DNA of 64,000 nt from the NCBI RefSeq assembly GCF_010550675.1, contig NZ_JAAGOA010000004.1:310001-374000 (forward strand), given 5' to 3'. Each line of letters opens with the position of its first letter. The stretch's first letter is position 1. Below are positions 48,887 through 57,893 of this stretch, piece after piece. The DNA comes from Phytoactinopolyspora halotolerans (GTDB lineage: Bacteria > Actinomycetota > Actinomycetes > Jiangellales > Jiangellaceae). A program made the position numbers and the translations under genes. The notes below the pieces were generated by a model. It was given only the letters and a program-made list of their open reading frames with translations. It ran no database searches and was not told the DNA's origin.

Positions 48887-49273
48887 ATGGAGGTGCTCAG
48901 CAGTCGGATCCTACTGCGCCCCGCGGACCCCGAGCGCAGCCACCACTTCTACGGGACGACCCTGGGGCTCGCCGTCTACCGCGAGTTCGGGCCGCCCGAG
49001 CATCCGGGCGTGGTCTACTTCCTCGGCCAGGGCTTCCTCGAGGTGTCCGGGAGCGGCGACGGTCGGTCGGCCGGAGCGATGGGTATCTGGCTGCAGGTGC
49101 GCGACGTGCGCGCCGAGCATGGACGGCTGACAGCCGCCGGGGTGACCATCACGCGAGAGCCGAGACGCGAGCCGTGGGGTCTGATCGAGATGTGGCTCGA
49201 GGATCCCGACGGCGTGCCGATCGTCATCGTCGAGATTCCCGACGACCACCCGCTCCGGCGTGATCAGCGCTGA
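48887..49273 (+). CDS. VOC-family protein
   Basis: 128 aa. MEVLSSRILLRPADPERSHHFYGTTLGLAVYREFG and the ending MWLEDPDGVPIVIVEIP are the glyoxalase/dioxygenase fold. ATG 48887 starts at the conserved N-terminus, with AAGG close upstream. Its 3' end overlaps the convergent hypothetical gene by 10 nt. Confidence 0.88.
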   Translation: MEVLSSRILLRPADPERSHHFYGTTLGLAVYREFGPPEHPGVVYFLGQGFLEVSGSGDGRSAGAMGIWLQVRDVRAEHGRLTAAGVTITREPRREPWGLIEMWLEDPDGVPIVIVEIPDDHPLRRDQR

Positions 49274-49986
49274 GTCCGGCCGGGGCCGCCGGTGGTGTGC
49301 TTGATGGCGCGGTAAAACAGCGGCATCGGGCGTACGTCGTTGTCTTTGAGCCGAGGCCGGACGAAGCGGTGGAAGCTCGGCCGGCCGAGCTGGTTCGCCA
49401 GGAATCCCGGAGCGCCACCCGGCAGCCGCACGTAGTTGACGATGGCGAATGGAGATTCGCCTTCCACCTCGAGCAGGGTGGAGTTGTCGACGCCGGTCTT
49501 GCTGGTGTACCAGCCCGTGACGGCCTTCCACGTGCTGGTCGCCGTGCCGGCATCGGGCCCGGAGAAATGGTTGAACAGGAATGTGCCGCTCATATCCGCT
49601 TCCGTGTCGCCGATGCGGTGCGTGTTGACCGCATGCAGGAGCATCGACGGCGGTGGACCGGTGCCCTGTATCTGTTCGCTGACCGCGCGGGTGTGCGCGA
49701 CGTCCGCTGTCTGCACGAGCATCAGCAGGTCGTGCCGCGGGGATCCCGGGATGGGTGGCATCAGTACCGCCTGGAACAGCGTCGTCGACGCCACTTCGGG
49801 TAGGTCGCGGAGCTGGTCCTGCAGTTCGCCGAGTGTGTCCACGGCCTGCATGCGCCTCGGGCTGCGGCGCACGAACGGCGCGTGCGCCGGAGCGTCGATG
49901 CTGTATCCGGCATAGACGTAGCCGCGCGCCGTCGGGCTCACGAAGTGGGGAGCGGGGTACTCGGTCTCGTGCCTCACATGTACCAC
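49264..49986 (-). CDS. Hypothetical protein divergent from a MarR regulator
   Basis: 240 aa, soluble, no motif I can name. It has two related-looking halves (LFQAVLMPPIPGSPRHDLLMLVQTADVAHT and LFNHFSGPDAGTATSTWKAVTGWYTSKTG), which may be two ferredoxin-like domains. It is divergent from the MarR gene with a shared 53-nt promoter region that holds an imperfect palindrome, so it is probably the MarR target. Confidence 0.7.
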   Translation of the reverse strand: MVHVRHETEYPAPHFVSPTARGYVYAGYSIDAPAHAPFVRRSPRRMQAVDTLGELQDQLRDLPEVASTTLFQAVLMPPIPGSPRHDLLMLVQTADVAHTRAVSEQIQGTGPPPSMLLHAVNTHRIGDTEADMSGTFLFNHFSGPDAGTATSTWKAVTGWYTSKTGVDNSTLLEVEGESPFAIVNYVRLPGGAPGFLANQLGRPSFHRFVRPRLKDNDVRPMPLFYRAIKHTTGGPGRTQR

Positions 49987-50007
49987 CCATAGATTGGATT
50001 TACAAAT

Positions 50008-50025
50008 GGTTTGAATATCCGAACC
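50008..50025. promoter_or_regulatory. Candidate MarR operator in the divergent promoter
   Basis: GGTTTGAATATCCGAACC is an 18-bp imperfect palindrome (14 of 18 positions symmetric) in an A/T-rich 53-nt gap between two divergent starts, the usual place for an autoregulating MarR protein. Confidence 0.5.
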
Positions 50026-50039
50026 TATAGCATGTCGTC

Positions 50040-50519
50040 ATGGAGCTCAACCGCGATGCGACGCCGACGGTCCTGTCCGCCGAGGCCGCCGAAGTGCTCG
50101 CCGCCGTCCCGCTGATCGAGGCGTACTTCCGGCGCAGCAATGTCAAGATGTCGGAGGCGTTGTCGGCCGTGTTCGCCGAGCACGGGCTCACCGCGCGGCA
50201 TGGGGCCGTGTTGGCGCAGCTGGTCGTGGCGGCCCCGTTGGCCGTCGGCGAGCTCGCGCGCGTGCTGGGTGTCTCGCTGTCGACCGCGAGCGAACTCGTC
50301 TCGGACCTGGCACGCTCGGGGATCGCCGTGCGCCGTGAGGATCCGCAGAACCGGCGGCGCACGCTGGTGGAGCTCGCCGACGTCTATCTCGACGACGTCC
50401 GCGAACTGGTTGCCGGCCGCGCCGAGCCGTTGGTCGCGGCGCTGGCCGAACTGTCGCCGCGGGACAGGGAGGGCTTCGCGAACGGGTTGCGCGCCTGGGC
50501 GGCACAGATCAGGACGTGA
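50040..50519 (+). CDS. MarR-family regulator
   Basis: 159 aa. Winged helix: FAEHGLTARHGAVLAQLVVAAPLAVGELARVLGVSLSTASELVSDLARSGIAVRREDPQNRRRTLVEL, with the DxRxRR-like wing (EDPQNRRR). Start ATG 50040. It should bind the palindrome just upstream and control itself and the divergent gene. Confidence 0.92.
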   Translation: MELNRDATPTVLSAEAAEVLAAVPLIEAYFRRSNVKMSEALSAVFAEHGLTARHGAVLAQLVVAAPLAVGELARVLGVSLSTASELVSDLARSGIAVRREDPQNRRRTLVELADVYLDDVRELVAGRAEPLVAALAELSPRDREGFANGLRAWAAQIRT

Positions 50520-50564
50520 TAACGGTAGCGGCAGCAGTGAGAGCGGCGGAGAGACGTGGAGGGC

Positions 50565-50981
50565 TCAGCCGGCGCTGATCGGTGCCGGCCACTCGTGCTC
50601 CGGCAGCAGCTCGCGCAACGGCGCGGACCGGTTGACGTCCAAGACGACATCGGTGTCGAGATTGTCCGGGTGCATCTGGCGGATGAATTCGCGGCATCGT
50701 CCACATGGCGGCAGCACGTGCACCTCTCCGGCGTCGCTGCGCCAGACCGCGACAATGCGCGATATCCGTTGCTCGCCGGCGGTCACCATCGCGGCGATCG
50801 CGCTGTGCTCCGCGCAGAATCCGGTGCCGCAGGCGGTGTCGATGCACACGCCGGCGTGGGTCCGTCCGGTGGCGGTGACCAGCACCGACGCCACGTCGCC
50901 GGAGATACGGTCCTCGATCATGCGCGGGTTCAGGTAGCCGGCCGCAGCATCGATGAGCTGCCGGTGGTCCATGGAATGCAT
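50565..50981 (-). CDS. Cytidine deaminase-like enzyme
   Basis: 138 aa. Zinc and catalytic residues are present: Cys56-Ala-Glu58 (CAEH) and Pro-Cys93-x-x-Cys96 (PCGRC). The three-Cys, tetrameric small form is typical of cytidine or blasticidin-S deaminases. ATG 50981, or ATG 50972 three codons on. It converges with the MarR gene. It deaminates a cytosine nucleoside, probably for salvage; an antibiotic substrate cannot be excluded. Confidence 0.88.
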   Translation of the reverse strand: MHSMDHRQLIDAAAGYLNPRMIEDRISGDVASVLVTATGRTHAGVCIDTACGTGFCAEHSAIAAMVTAGEQRISRIVAVWRSDAGEVHVLPPCGRCREFIRQMHPDNLDTDVVLDVNRSAPLRELLPEHEWPAPISAG

Positions 50982-51144
50982 GCGGTCAGCGTAGACGGCG
51001 GCTCAGCTCGGCTCGACGCGTTTTCCGCGGACCGCCCGCCCACCGTGCCGGTCACCACGACGTGGGCATGCACCCAGCCGTGCCACGATGTGCTGGACCG
51101 CGCACTGAACGTGTGGGTGGTCCGGAGACGAGAAGGTGGTGACG

Positions 51145-51564
51145 GTGGACCGGGACAAACCCCCCGACGCAGAACTGCAGCAGGAGTGGTTGCGGCAGAA
51201 CAACCTCATGTATGGCGCCTTGATGGGCGTCGGTGTCGTGATGGTGCAGCCCTTCCTGACCGCCTCCACGCTGGACACCTCGGCCAAGGTCTCGGTGATC
51301 GCGTTCGCCGTCGCCATTCCGTTGCTGTCGGCCCTGGTGCTGGTCAACCAGCAGGAGAACTTCCGGCGCCGTGCGACCAGCTCGGTCACCGTCGCCGCGG
51401 CCAAGGCGATTGCGATGGGGGCTGCGATCACCGGAGTGGTCGCCGGGTTCTGGCATATCTCCTGGATCGCCGGCGTGACGATCTTGGCGAGCGGATTGGT
51501 AGCGACGGGCGTGCACTCCGCGGGCTATGTGCGGCTCGAGCACGATTCGGATTCGGGGTCGTAA
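51145..51564 (+). CDS. Small four-helix membrane protein
   Basis: 139 aa. After a charged lead (ELQQEWLRQNN) there are four membrane segments at about 22-40, 48-68, 80-103 and 107-127, and a short acidic tail. GTG 51145 has GAGAAGG 8 nt upstream; a GTG three codons earlier is possible. Family not recognised. Confidence 0.7.
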   Translation: MDRDKPPDAELQQEWLRQNNLMYGALMGVGVVMVQPFLTASTLDTSAKVSVIAFAVAIPLLSALVLVNQQENFRRRATSSVTVAAAKAIAMGAAITGVVAGFWHISWIAGVTILASGLVATGVHSAGYVRLEHDSDSGS

Positions 51565-51618
51565 TCGAGACGCCCACGTACGGGTTCGCCGGCGGTCGAT
51601 GCCGCATGTCGGTTCGCG

Positions 51619-52545
51619 TCAGTGGTTCGGCCGGGCCAGGGCCAGGACCGGCTCGTCTCGGTCGGCGATGGCGTTGTGCACCGTCGCCGGGACGTGCAAC
51701 CGCTCGTCGTCGTAGGCGTCGGCGAGCGTGCGGACGTTCGTCGACGGTGTGCGGGTCAGCTCGGCGAGGCGGTCGAGTAGCGGGACCAGATCGTCGCGGA
51801 CAGGTTCGTCGACGCCCGGCATCACGCCCCAGAGATCCCATGGGAGCATCTCGGTGTTGTTCAGCGCGGCCAGGTCACGCAGCATGTTGCCGGCAATCCA
51901 CCAGGCGCCTGTCTTGCCGATGAAGCTGAATCCGAACGACGACGGGTCCGCCTCTCCGGCTCGGCATCGTGCCCAGGCGTCGCCGGCGACGAGGAACCGG
52001 TCACGGTCCACGTCGGTGGGGTCGAATCCGCGTGGGAGCGAGGGGCGCAGTACCTCGTCCAGCTGAGCGTCGATCAGTACCCAGCGTTGCTGGTCGGCGT
52101 GCCAGTACTCGGCCACCCAGTGGTCCTCGTATGCGGTCCCGAAGTAGTCGCCGAACCCACAGCGCGCTCGCGCCGGCACGCCTTTGGCGCGCAGCATCGT
52201 CACCAGTAGCACCGTGTAGTGGCGGCAGTTGCCGACGAGTCTGCGCTCGGGCGCTCGCCGCTGGTCCAGCGGGCGGCCGTCGTCGGCGATGATGCGATCC
52301 AGCAACTGCTCGGCGGGGCGGATGTGGACCGTTTCTCGACGCTCGTCGGGCAGGGTGAACCCGTACAGCTCGGTCAGGTGTTCGTGCACGACCAGCCCGT
52401 GCAACACCCCTGCCAGGCCGGCGGCGTCGTCGATCGGAAGGTCGTCGATCAGCGGCGCGTGCCGGCCGGCTGACGTCATCGCAGCGGGCCGGGTGTAGAA
52501 GTCGAGTTCGGCGGGCGTCGGCACAGGTGTGGTGGATGCGTTCAT
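51619..52545 (-). CDS. Transglutaminase-like cysteine-protease-fold protein
   Basis: 308 aa. The triad is in place: Cys107 in GNCRHYTVLLVTMLRAKGVPAR, His142 in EDHWVAEYW and Asp159 in LIDAQLD. Members act as peptidases, transglutaminases or inactive scaffolds. No signal peptide, so cytosolic. Start ATG 52545. The substrate is unknown. Confidence 0.85.
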   Translation of the reverse strand: MNASTTPVPTPAELDFYTRPAAMTSAGRHAPLIDDLPIDDAAGLAGVLHGLVVHEHLTELYGFTLPDERRETVHIRPAEQLLDRIIADDGRPLDQRRAPERRLVGNCRHYTVLLVTMLRAKGVPARARCGFGDYFGTAYEDHWVAEYWHADQQRWVLIDAQLDEVLRPSLPRGFDPTDVDRDRFLVAGDAWARCRAGEADPSSFGFSFIGKTGAWWIAGNMLRDLAALNNTEMLPWDLWGVMPGVDEPVRDDLVPLLDRLAELTRTPSTNVRTLADAYDDERLHVPATVHNAIADRDEPVLALARPNH

Positions 52546-52589
52546 GGGACTGAGCCTGGACTCTGCCCCGAGGGTAGAGTCAACAACCG

Positions 52590-53027
52590 TCAGCCGAGGT
52601 GGATGCGGGCGAGCGCCTCCTCGTAATCGGCCCGGTCGAAGACGAACGGGCCGAGGTCGGCCAGGTCCCAGTCGCGGTGGCCGTTGCGGAAGCCACTCCA
52701 CGCGACGGTCGTGTCGGAGACCTCCACGCGAGCGGTCAAGGGCCAGCAGCCGGGATCCCCGCAAGTGCATCCGAGCAGGATGGTGTCGTGGTCGTCGAAC
52801 CAGGTCTCGACCGGTTCGCCGAGGTAATGCGAAGCGGGGAGTCCATCATCGGCGATAAGCCCGGCGTAGTTGCCGGCCAGGCCCGGATTGCCCTCGCGCC
52901 GCGCGTACGGTAGCTCGACCGCGCGGGCTTGCTCCTGCAGGTGGGTTCCATCGACGAGGAGGTTCACCACGGGGCGAGTCCCTGCACCGAGCTCCTGCGA
53001 CTGCACCACGAACTCGACGACGTTCAT
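52590..53027 (-). CDS. Hypothetical protein with a Cys motif
   Basis: 145 aa. A beta-rich N-terminus (VVEFVVQSQELG...PVVNLLVDG) and LGCTCGDPGCWPL, a three-Cys cluster that may bind metal, followed by Trp-rich sequence. It resembles a widespread uncharacterised actinobacterial family. ATG 53027 is the best start in frame. Confidence 0.68.
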   Translation of the reverse strand: MNVVEFVVQSQELGAGTRPVVNLLVDGTHLQEQARAVELPYARREGNPGLAGNYAGLIADDGLPASHYLGEPVETWFDDHDTILLGCTCGDPGCWPLTARVEVSDTTVAWSGFRNGHRDWDLADLGPFVFDRADYEEALARIHLG

Positions 53028-53186
53028 ATGGTTGACGGTATCCGTCGAGCAACCGGTTCGCCGCCGAGTTTCCGCGTGCATGCGACTGGGCGCGAGTCGG
53101 CGAGCATCGACAGGGTGATCATGTGCTGTTTCAATGAGCTCCGGTTGCTCCGCATCAGGCGGGCTGGCATTGAGGGGGCTGTAGCC

Positions 53187-53585
53187 TTGAGCGACGCGAA
53201 GCCGAAGTACAACCGGTTCGTCAACCCTGAGGTGGCGAACGGAGAGCCGTTCTACGCCGGTGCACGTGGCTCACCGAGGTCATGGGACCCACAGCGTTCG
53301 CTCGACTCACTGGGGCCGCTGAATCCGTGGTTGGTGCTGATGGGATGCCTGGGTGGGCTGGCGTTCGCAGTCGGCATCGTGCTCCATGTCGGCGGCGAGG
53401 AACCGTTGAGAGTGGTGTACGTCGACGATTACTCCGTCGTGCTCGAAGATCAGACCGCGGTGCGCGACACGTGGGGCATCCTGGCCGTCTCCGGCGCGAT
53501 GCTGATCACGGCGGCCATGGCGGTCGCCGCGATCGGTTGGCAACGGCGCCATCGTGGTGCCGAGGCGGCCGACATGTCGGCCTGA
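53187..53585 (+). CDS. Two-helix membrane protein, hypothetical
   Basis: 132 aa from a TTG at 53187 that has GAGGGGG 8 nt upstream; an in-frame ATG at 53121 lacks one. A soluble lead is followed by membrane segments at about 50-72 and 98-120, with a short exposed loop (EEPLRVVYVDDYSVVLED). Family not recognised. Confidence 0.6.
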   Translation: MSDAKPKYNRFVNPEVANGEPFYAGARGSPRSWDPQRSLDSLGPLNPWLVLMGCLGGLAFAVGIVLHVGGEEPLRVVYVDDYSVVLEDQTAVRDTWGILAVSGAMLITAAMAVAAIGWQRRHRGAEAADMSA

Positions 53586-53614
53586 GGCGGCCCCGCCCGG
53601 CACCACCCCAGCGA

Positions 53615-53702
53615 CGCCTTTGCAATGCACACATATACGCGTGCAGGACGCTCAATCGCTTGCCCGGTCGTAGGAGTGTGCAATGCGCACATATACGCGT
53701 GC
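53615..53702. repeat. Direct copies of the TGCAATGC repeat (left bound of XRE cassette)
   Basis: A copy of TGCAATGCACACATATACGC extends over 53615-53640 (26 nt) and recurs 58 bp on at 53679-53702, the shared 24-nt portions agreeing at 23 of 24 positions. The first copy is matched exactly, in reverse, at 54557-54582. Confidence 0.8.
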
Positions 53703-53850
53703 GCCGCCGCCGCGATCCGGACGCAACAACAGAGCGCAACGCCTGCATCATGTACGCAGCGGCGGCGTTCGCGCAGGTTGCGTTACGGTGCGTCTGCGAT
53801 GTCGGGCACGGTGCGGGTTCGGGCACGGTGCGGGGCCGGGAGAATGTCGG

Positions 53851-54402
53851 TTACCGCCCGGCATGGGGTGGTGGGCCAGGATCGCGCGGTCGTCGCGCGT
53901 TGCGGAACTGCTTGACTCTGACCTCCCATTGGCTGAGTGCTCGCTTGGCATCGCGGTAGCCGCGCGAGCGATGGTACGTCTCGGGCGGACGAGCGAGCCC
54001 GAAACACGAGCCCCACCAGTCGTCCGGGTCTTCCGGGTCCAGAATGACATCGAGATGTGCCGGAAACTTCTTGTTCCCGCCGTCGAGAGTCTCGTCCCAG
54101 ACGCGCATCGGCTGCATGATGCGACCGTCCTCATCGACAAGAGCCAAGGCGAAGCGGGCCGGCGCGAGGAGCTTCATCAGGACGCGAAAGCTCGGTACCA
54201 GCGTTCCGGCTTCGATTCGCGCGATGGTCGACGCGGCCACGCCTGTGTCTTTGGCGAGTTCACGCTGGCTCATGTCGGCGCATCGGCGCACCCTGCGGAC
54301 CACGCCGGGAATGGTGTCCACGGTGACGCGAGGCAGCGTCGGCAACGGCGGAACAATATTCGGGTGGCCGGTATCGCCTTCACCTTGGTGATGATCTTTC
54401 AT
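53851..54402 (-). CDS. XRE-family regulator inside a repeat-bounded cassette
   Basis: 183 aa. Helix-turn-helix: VRRVRRCADMSQRELAKDTGVAASTIARIEAGTLVPSFRVLMKLLAPARFALAL. The C-terminal part (MQPMRVWDETLDGGNKKFPAHLDVILDPEDPDDWWG) is a conserved actinobacterial extension of unknown role. Start ATG 54402. It is flanked by perfect 26-nt inverted repeats, and no other gene lies between them. Confidence 0.85.
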   Translation of the reverse strand: MKDHHQGEGDTGHPNIVPPLPTLPRVTVDTIPGVVRRVRRCADMSQRELAKDTGVAASTIARIEAGTLVPSFRVLMKLLAPARFALALVDEDGRIMQPMRVWDETLDGGNKKFPAHLDVILDPEDPDDWWGSCFGLARPPETYHRSRGYRDAKRALSQWEVRVKQFRNARRPRDPGPPPHAGR

Positions 54403-54724
54403 GGCCTCAGTGTCCAACTGACGTCGCTCGGGTTCAATAGAAGCGACTAGGTTGTGGATAACTGCGTTAGTGTGCACACACGTCTGGGGCTCTGCTTGTG
54501 GATTAGTGCTCGCCGTCATCCCGAGCGGGTCCGACCCTCATGCTCGTGATGGCGTTGCGTATATGTGTGCATTGCAAAGGCGCTTGGGGAGTGGTCGGTG
54601 GAGGGGGCGTATGCCCGACATGTTCAGAGTTGATCGCGTTCATGGTCACGATGGGCACCTCCGGCCGCCACAGTAGAGCTGGACGGGACATGCGGCGGCC
54701 GGCGCGCTCCTTGAGCGGACCGGG
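54403..54724. other. 322-nt intergenic stretch
   Basis: No gene. It holds the right inverted repeat of the XRE cassette (54557-54582) and one DnaA-box-like site (54453-54461). Otherwise nothing notable. Confidence 0.45.
54557..54582. repeat. Inverted copy of the TGCAATGC repeat (right bound)
   Basis: The reverse complement of this 26-mer is identical to 53615-53640. Together they bound about 970 bp containing only the XRE gene. The same motif forms the right end of the 4251-4477 island. Confidence 0.85.
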
Positions 54725-55432
54725 CTAGATCCGGTCGATGTCGTGCGTGAGCGTGACGTGCGCGTCGGGCAGCGTACGCTGCACAATCCGGCCATCGGGC
54801 TGGACGAATGCCGTGAGCGCCAAGGCACGACGTCCCAGCGACCTGCCCGCCACGTCCGCCGAGACGACCCAGCATCCGTTCTCCCGAGCCCGCCTGACTA
54901 GCTGTTCCTCGGACCAGTCCTGCCAGCGCGCCGCGTTCGCCAGGCTCATGTCGTTGTTGAGCGGGCAGATCAGCAGACGCGCACCCGACGACGCCAGCCG
55001 GCGTGCCAGCTTAGCCTCGGCGACGTCGGCACAGATCAGGATCCCGCACGGCACGCCGGCGATGTCGATGACGGAGGACCGGCCGCCCGCAACGATGCCG
55101 GGTTCGCGCGGATTCACCTTCCGCACGACCGCCACGATCTCCCCACCGCTGATCACGGCGACGGAGCTGAATCTGCCGTCCGGTGCATCTTCGGTGAACC
55201 CGAGAACGACGGTCAGTGCCGGCGGGGCCTCGGCCGTGTACACGAGCAGATCGAGGGGATCTGCGATCGCGTTCTCCCGGGCCGCTTCGGCCGTGTGCGG
55301 CAGGCCGCCGATGGCGTATTCGGGGGTGACCAGCAGGTCGGCTTCCAGCAGCGCGCATTCGATCAGCACCGTGCGCCACACGTCGTCCAGCGAGATGCCC
55401 TCGACACCGGCCTGATAGCAGACGACCCGCAC
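54725..55432 (-). CDS. Carbon-nitrogen hydrolase (nitrilase superfamily)
   Basis: 235 aa with the Glu-Lys-Cys triad: Glu38 in TPEYAIGG, Lys105 in RKVNPREP and Cys134 in ILICADVAE. It hydrolyses an amide, nitrile or carbamoyl substrate in the cytosol; branch and substrate are not clear. GTG start at 55432. Confidence 0.88.
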   Translation of the reverse strand: MRVVCYQAGVEGISLDDVWRTVLIECALLEADLLVTPEYAIGGLPHTAEAARENAIADPLDLLVYTAEAPPALTVVLGFTEDAPDGRFSSVAVISGGEIVAVVRKVNPREPGIVAGGRSSVIDIAGVPCGILICADVAEAKLARRLASSGARLLICPLNNDMSLANAARWQDWSEEQLVRRARENGCWVVSADVAGRSLGRRALALTAFVQPDGRIVQRTLPDAHVTLTHDIDRI

Positions 55433-55482
55433 ACGCTGAGCTTACGGGATCTTGAGCGTCCATCGCGGAACATGTCAGGTCG

Positions 55483-56391
55483 TCACGGCGAGGTCAGGCC
55501 GATCTTCTCGGCGAGCACACCGTAGAGATCGATCTGCCGGTCGGGCGGGACCGACGCGAGGTTGAGCGTCACGTGGATCTCGTCCGCGCCGACCTCGGCG
55601 GCACGCGCATAGTCGGGGAACACCGCGTCGGTGAAAGCCGCCGGCGTGACCGGTGCATCGTCCGGATAGCGCTGTAGCGTGTTCACCACCACCGGGCCCG
55701 TCCCACCGGCGTCCCGGTACCAGCGGATCCTGGCCCGTGCGTCGTCCCAATCCACGGCCACCGTGACGAATCCGTGGCCCAGGCGTGCCGCGCGTTCGAT
55801 GGTCGTGCGCACCATGGCGCCGAGCAGCAGCGGGATGGTGGTGCCGTATGGTTTGGGACCGACCGTCGACCGTGGGATGTGGTAGTGCTCGCCGTCGAAC
55901 TCGACCGGGTCCGGCCCCCAGCATGCCCGCATCGCCCGGATGTGCTCGACGAATCCCGCTCCGCGCCGATCCAGCGGCACACCCGCCGCGGCGAACTCCT
56001 CGGGGATCAGGTAAGACGTCGCGGCCGAGCCTCCTCCGCCCTGGCCGATGCCGGCGTCGACGCGGCCGTGGGACAGCTGATCCAGCGTCGCCAGCCGGCG
56101 CGCCAGAATGACCGGAGACTGGAAGATCGCATTGACGATCCCGGTCACCAGTCGCACGCGCGCGGTGTGTGCCGCTGCCCAGGTCAGCACCTCGATAGGA
56201 TCCCACACGTAGGCGTCCGGCAGACCGGCGTCGTTGCTCCAGTCGTCCCGCACCGGCAGTAGCAGCCGCTCGCTCACGGACACCGCGTGATAGCCGAAGC
56301 ACTCTGCGGCCCGGGCGAGCTCGGCGATCGTGTTCGCGCCGGCGAGCGGCTCGACGTGCGGCAGGCTGATGCCGACTCGAGGCATGGTCAT
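55483..56391 (-). CDS. LLM-class (F420-type) oxidoreductase
   Basis: 302 aa. VGISLPHVEPLAGANTIAELARAAECFGYHAVSVSERLLLP, VRLVTGIVNAIFQSPVILARRLATLDQLSHGRVDAGIGQG and IPLLLGAMVRTTIERAARLGHGF are typical LLM segments. ATG 56391 has GGAGG 7 nt upstream. Third member of this class in the window; the substrate is unknown. Confidence 0.9.
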   Translation of the reverse strand: MTMPRVGISLPHVEPLAGANTIAELARAAECFGYHAVSVSERLLLPVRDDWSNDAGLPDAYVWDPIEVLTWAAAHTARVRLVTGIVNAIFQSPVILARRLATLDQLSHGRVDAGIGQGGGGSAATSYLIPEEFAAAGVPLDRRGAGFVEHIRAMRACWGPDPVEFDGEHYHIPRSTVGPKPYGTTIPLLLGAMVRTTIERAARLGHGFVTVAVDWDDARARIRWYRDAGGTGPVVVNTLQRYPDDAPVTPAAFTDAVFPDYARAAEVGADEIHVTLNLASVPPDRQIDLYGVLAEKIGLTSP

Positions 56392-56624
56392 GGTGTGTCC
56401 TCCGTCATCGTCCGTGTTCAGGGCCCGTGCTTGTGGGTTCTCGCCCTCTACACGAACGGCCGTCGGCGGATTCGACACACGTGCTGCTGTCGGTGCCGTG
56501 CGGCACGATGAACACAACCGAGTCCCGGCGCGGGTTGGTGCGTGCGTCATCCGTAGCTGCGTGCCGGTGCGCAGCGTCGGGTCTCGGCGAGACCGGGGTA
56601 ACCCAGCGGTGGAGGTGAGTGGTG

Positions 56625-57089
56625 ATGGACAGTGACCATTTCCCGCAGTTTCGACAGGTGGTGCTGGACACCACGGACGCCCGCGCGCTCGCACAGTTCT
56701 ACCGGCGGCTGCTCGGCTTCGAGTATCGCCCTGGCGATGAGCCGCCACCGGCAGGTGAGCCGGATCCGCGCGGCCGGAGCTGGCTGGTGCTCTGCGATGA
56801 CGCGGGACATCGCCGGCTGGCGTTCCAGCAGGTGGACGAGCTGACAGAGGCGACGTGGCCGGAGGGGCCGATCCCGCAGCAGCTCCATCTGGACCTGACG
56901 GTGGCGACCTCGGCCGAGCTGGACCATCAGCATGAGCGGGCGATGTCCCTGGGCGCGCGGCTGCTCTACGACCGGTTCGACGACCCGGTCGAGCCGTTGC
57001 GCGTCTACGCCGATCCGGCCGGCCATCCCTTCTGTATCTTCGTGGCGCCGCAGGAAAAGTCACTGGAGCCGGAGGGCCCAGTGCCCTGA
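56625..57089 (+). CDS. VOC-family protein (Glyoxalase_6-like)
   Basis: 154 aa. FRQVVLDTTDARALAQFYRRLLGFEYRPGDEPP, then RRLAFQQVDELTEATWPEG, PQQLHLDLTV and VYADPAGHPFCIFV form the actinobacterial VOC type. ATG 56625 lies 9 nt after GGAGG. The acetyltransferase-like gene starts 10 nt after its stop, so they are co-transcribed. Confidence 0.9.
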   Translation: MDSDHFPQFRQVVLDTTDARALAQFYRRLLGFEYRPGDEPPPAGEPDPRGRSWLVLCDDAGHRRLAFQQVDELTEATWPEGPIPQQLHLDLTVATSAELDHQHERAMSLGARLLYDRFDDPVEPLRVYADPAGHPFCIFVAPQEKSLEPEGPVP

Positions 57090-57099
57090 CAATCGGACG

Positions 57100-57858
57100 A
57101 TGAGTGACGCGCTGGTGATCGAACCTCTCGACAAACGCCCGGACCTGGCTTCGACGATCTGGAAGTTCGAGGGGTTGTGGCCGACGTTCATGGTGCAGGA
57201 TCCGATGTCGGACATGTACTACGCCACCGTCGACCGTGACCATCCCGAGCATGTGCTCATCGCCTATGAGCCGGACCAGCCGGACACGCCGGTGGCGCGG
57301 GCGTTCACCGTGCCGTTCGAGTTCGGGACCGACCAGCGCGCCGAACTGCCCGATGACGGGTGGGACGGCGTCATTCGCTGGGCGGCGCTGGACCGCAACG
57401 TCGGCCGTCCTGCCACGCACGTCTCGGCGCTGGAGATCGCCATCCGGCCGGATCAGCGCGGCACAGGGCTGGCCGCGGTGATGCTTGCGGCGATGCGAGA
57501 CAACGTGCGACGGCTGGGGTTCACCGAACTCTTCGCCCCCGTTCGCCCGAGTGGTAAGCCGGCGGAGCCGCACACCCCGATGAGCGAGTACGCCTACCGC
57601 ACGCGCGACGACGGGTTGCCGGTGGATCCGTGGCTCCGGGTGCACGTGCGCGCGGGCGGTGAGATCCTCCGCGTCTGTCCGCGTGCGATGACGATCAGCG
57701 GGTCGTTGGCCGAATGGCGAGAGTGGACGGGTCTGCCGTTCGATCGCACCGGCGACGTCGAGGTGCCGGGCGCGCTGGTGCCCGTGCACTGCAGCGTCGA
57801 ACACGACCATGCCGTCTACGTCGAACCAGGGGTATGGGTGCGTCACACGTTCACGTAG
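57100..57858 (+). CDS. GNAT-like acetyltransferase
   Basis: 252 aa. ALEIAIRPDQRGTGLAAVMLAAMRDNVRRLGFTELFAPVRP contains the GNAT motif A (Q/RxxGxG/A) that binds acetyl-CoA. The long C-terminal part (DPWLRVHVRAGGEILRVCPRAMTISG) is shared by an uncharacterised actinobacterial subfamily. ATG 57100 is 10 nt past the VOC stop. Confidence 0.75.
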   Translation: MSDALVIEPLDKRPDLASTIWKFEGLWPTFMVQDPMSDMYYATVDRDHPEHVLIAYEPDQPDTPVARAFTVPFEFGTDQRAELPDDGWDGVIRWAALDRNVGRPATHVSALEIAIRPDQRGTGLAAVMLAAMRDNVRRLGFTELFAPVRPSGKPAEPHTPMSEYAYRTRDDGLPVDPWLRVHVRAGGEILRVCPRAMTISGSLAEWREWTGLPFDRTGDVEVPGALVPVHCSVEHDHAVYVEPGVWVRHTFT

Positions 57859-57893
57859 CCGAACCAGCGACATCGCTACCCAGCAGGACCGGA

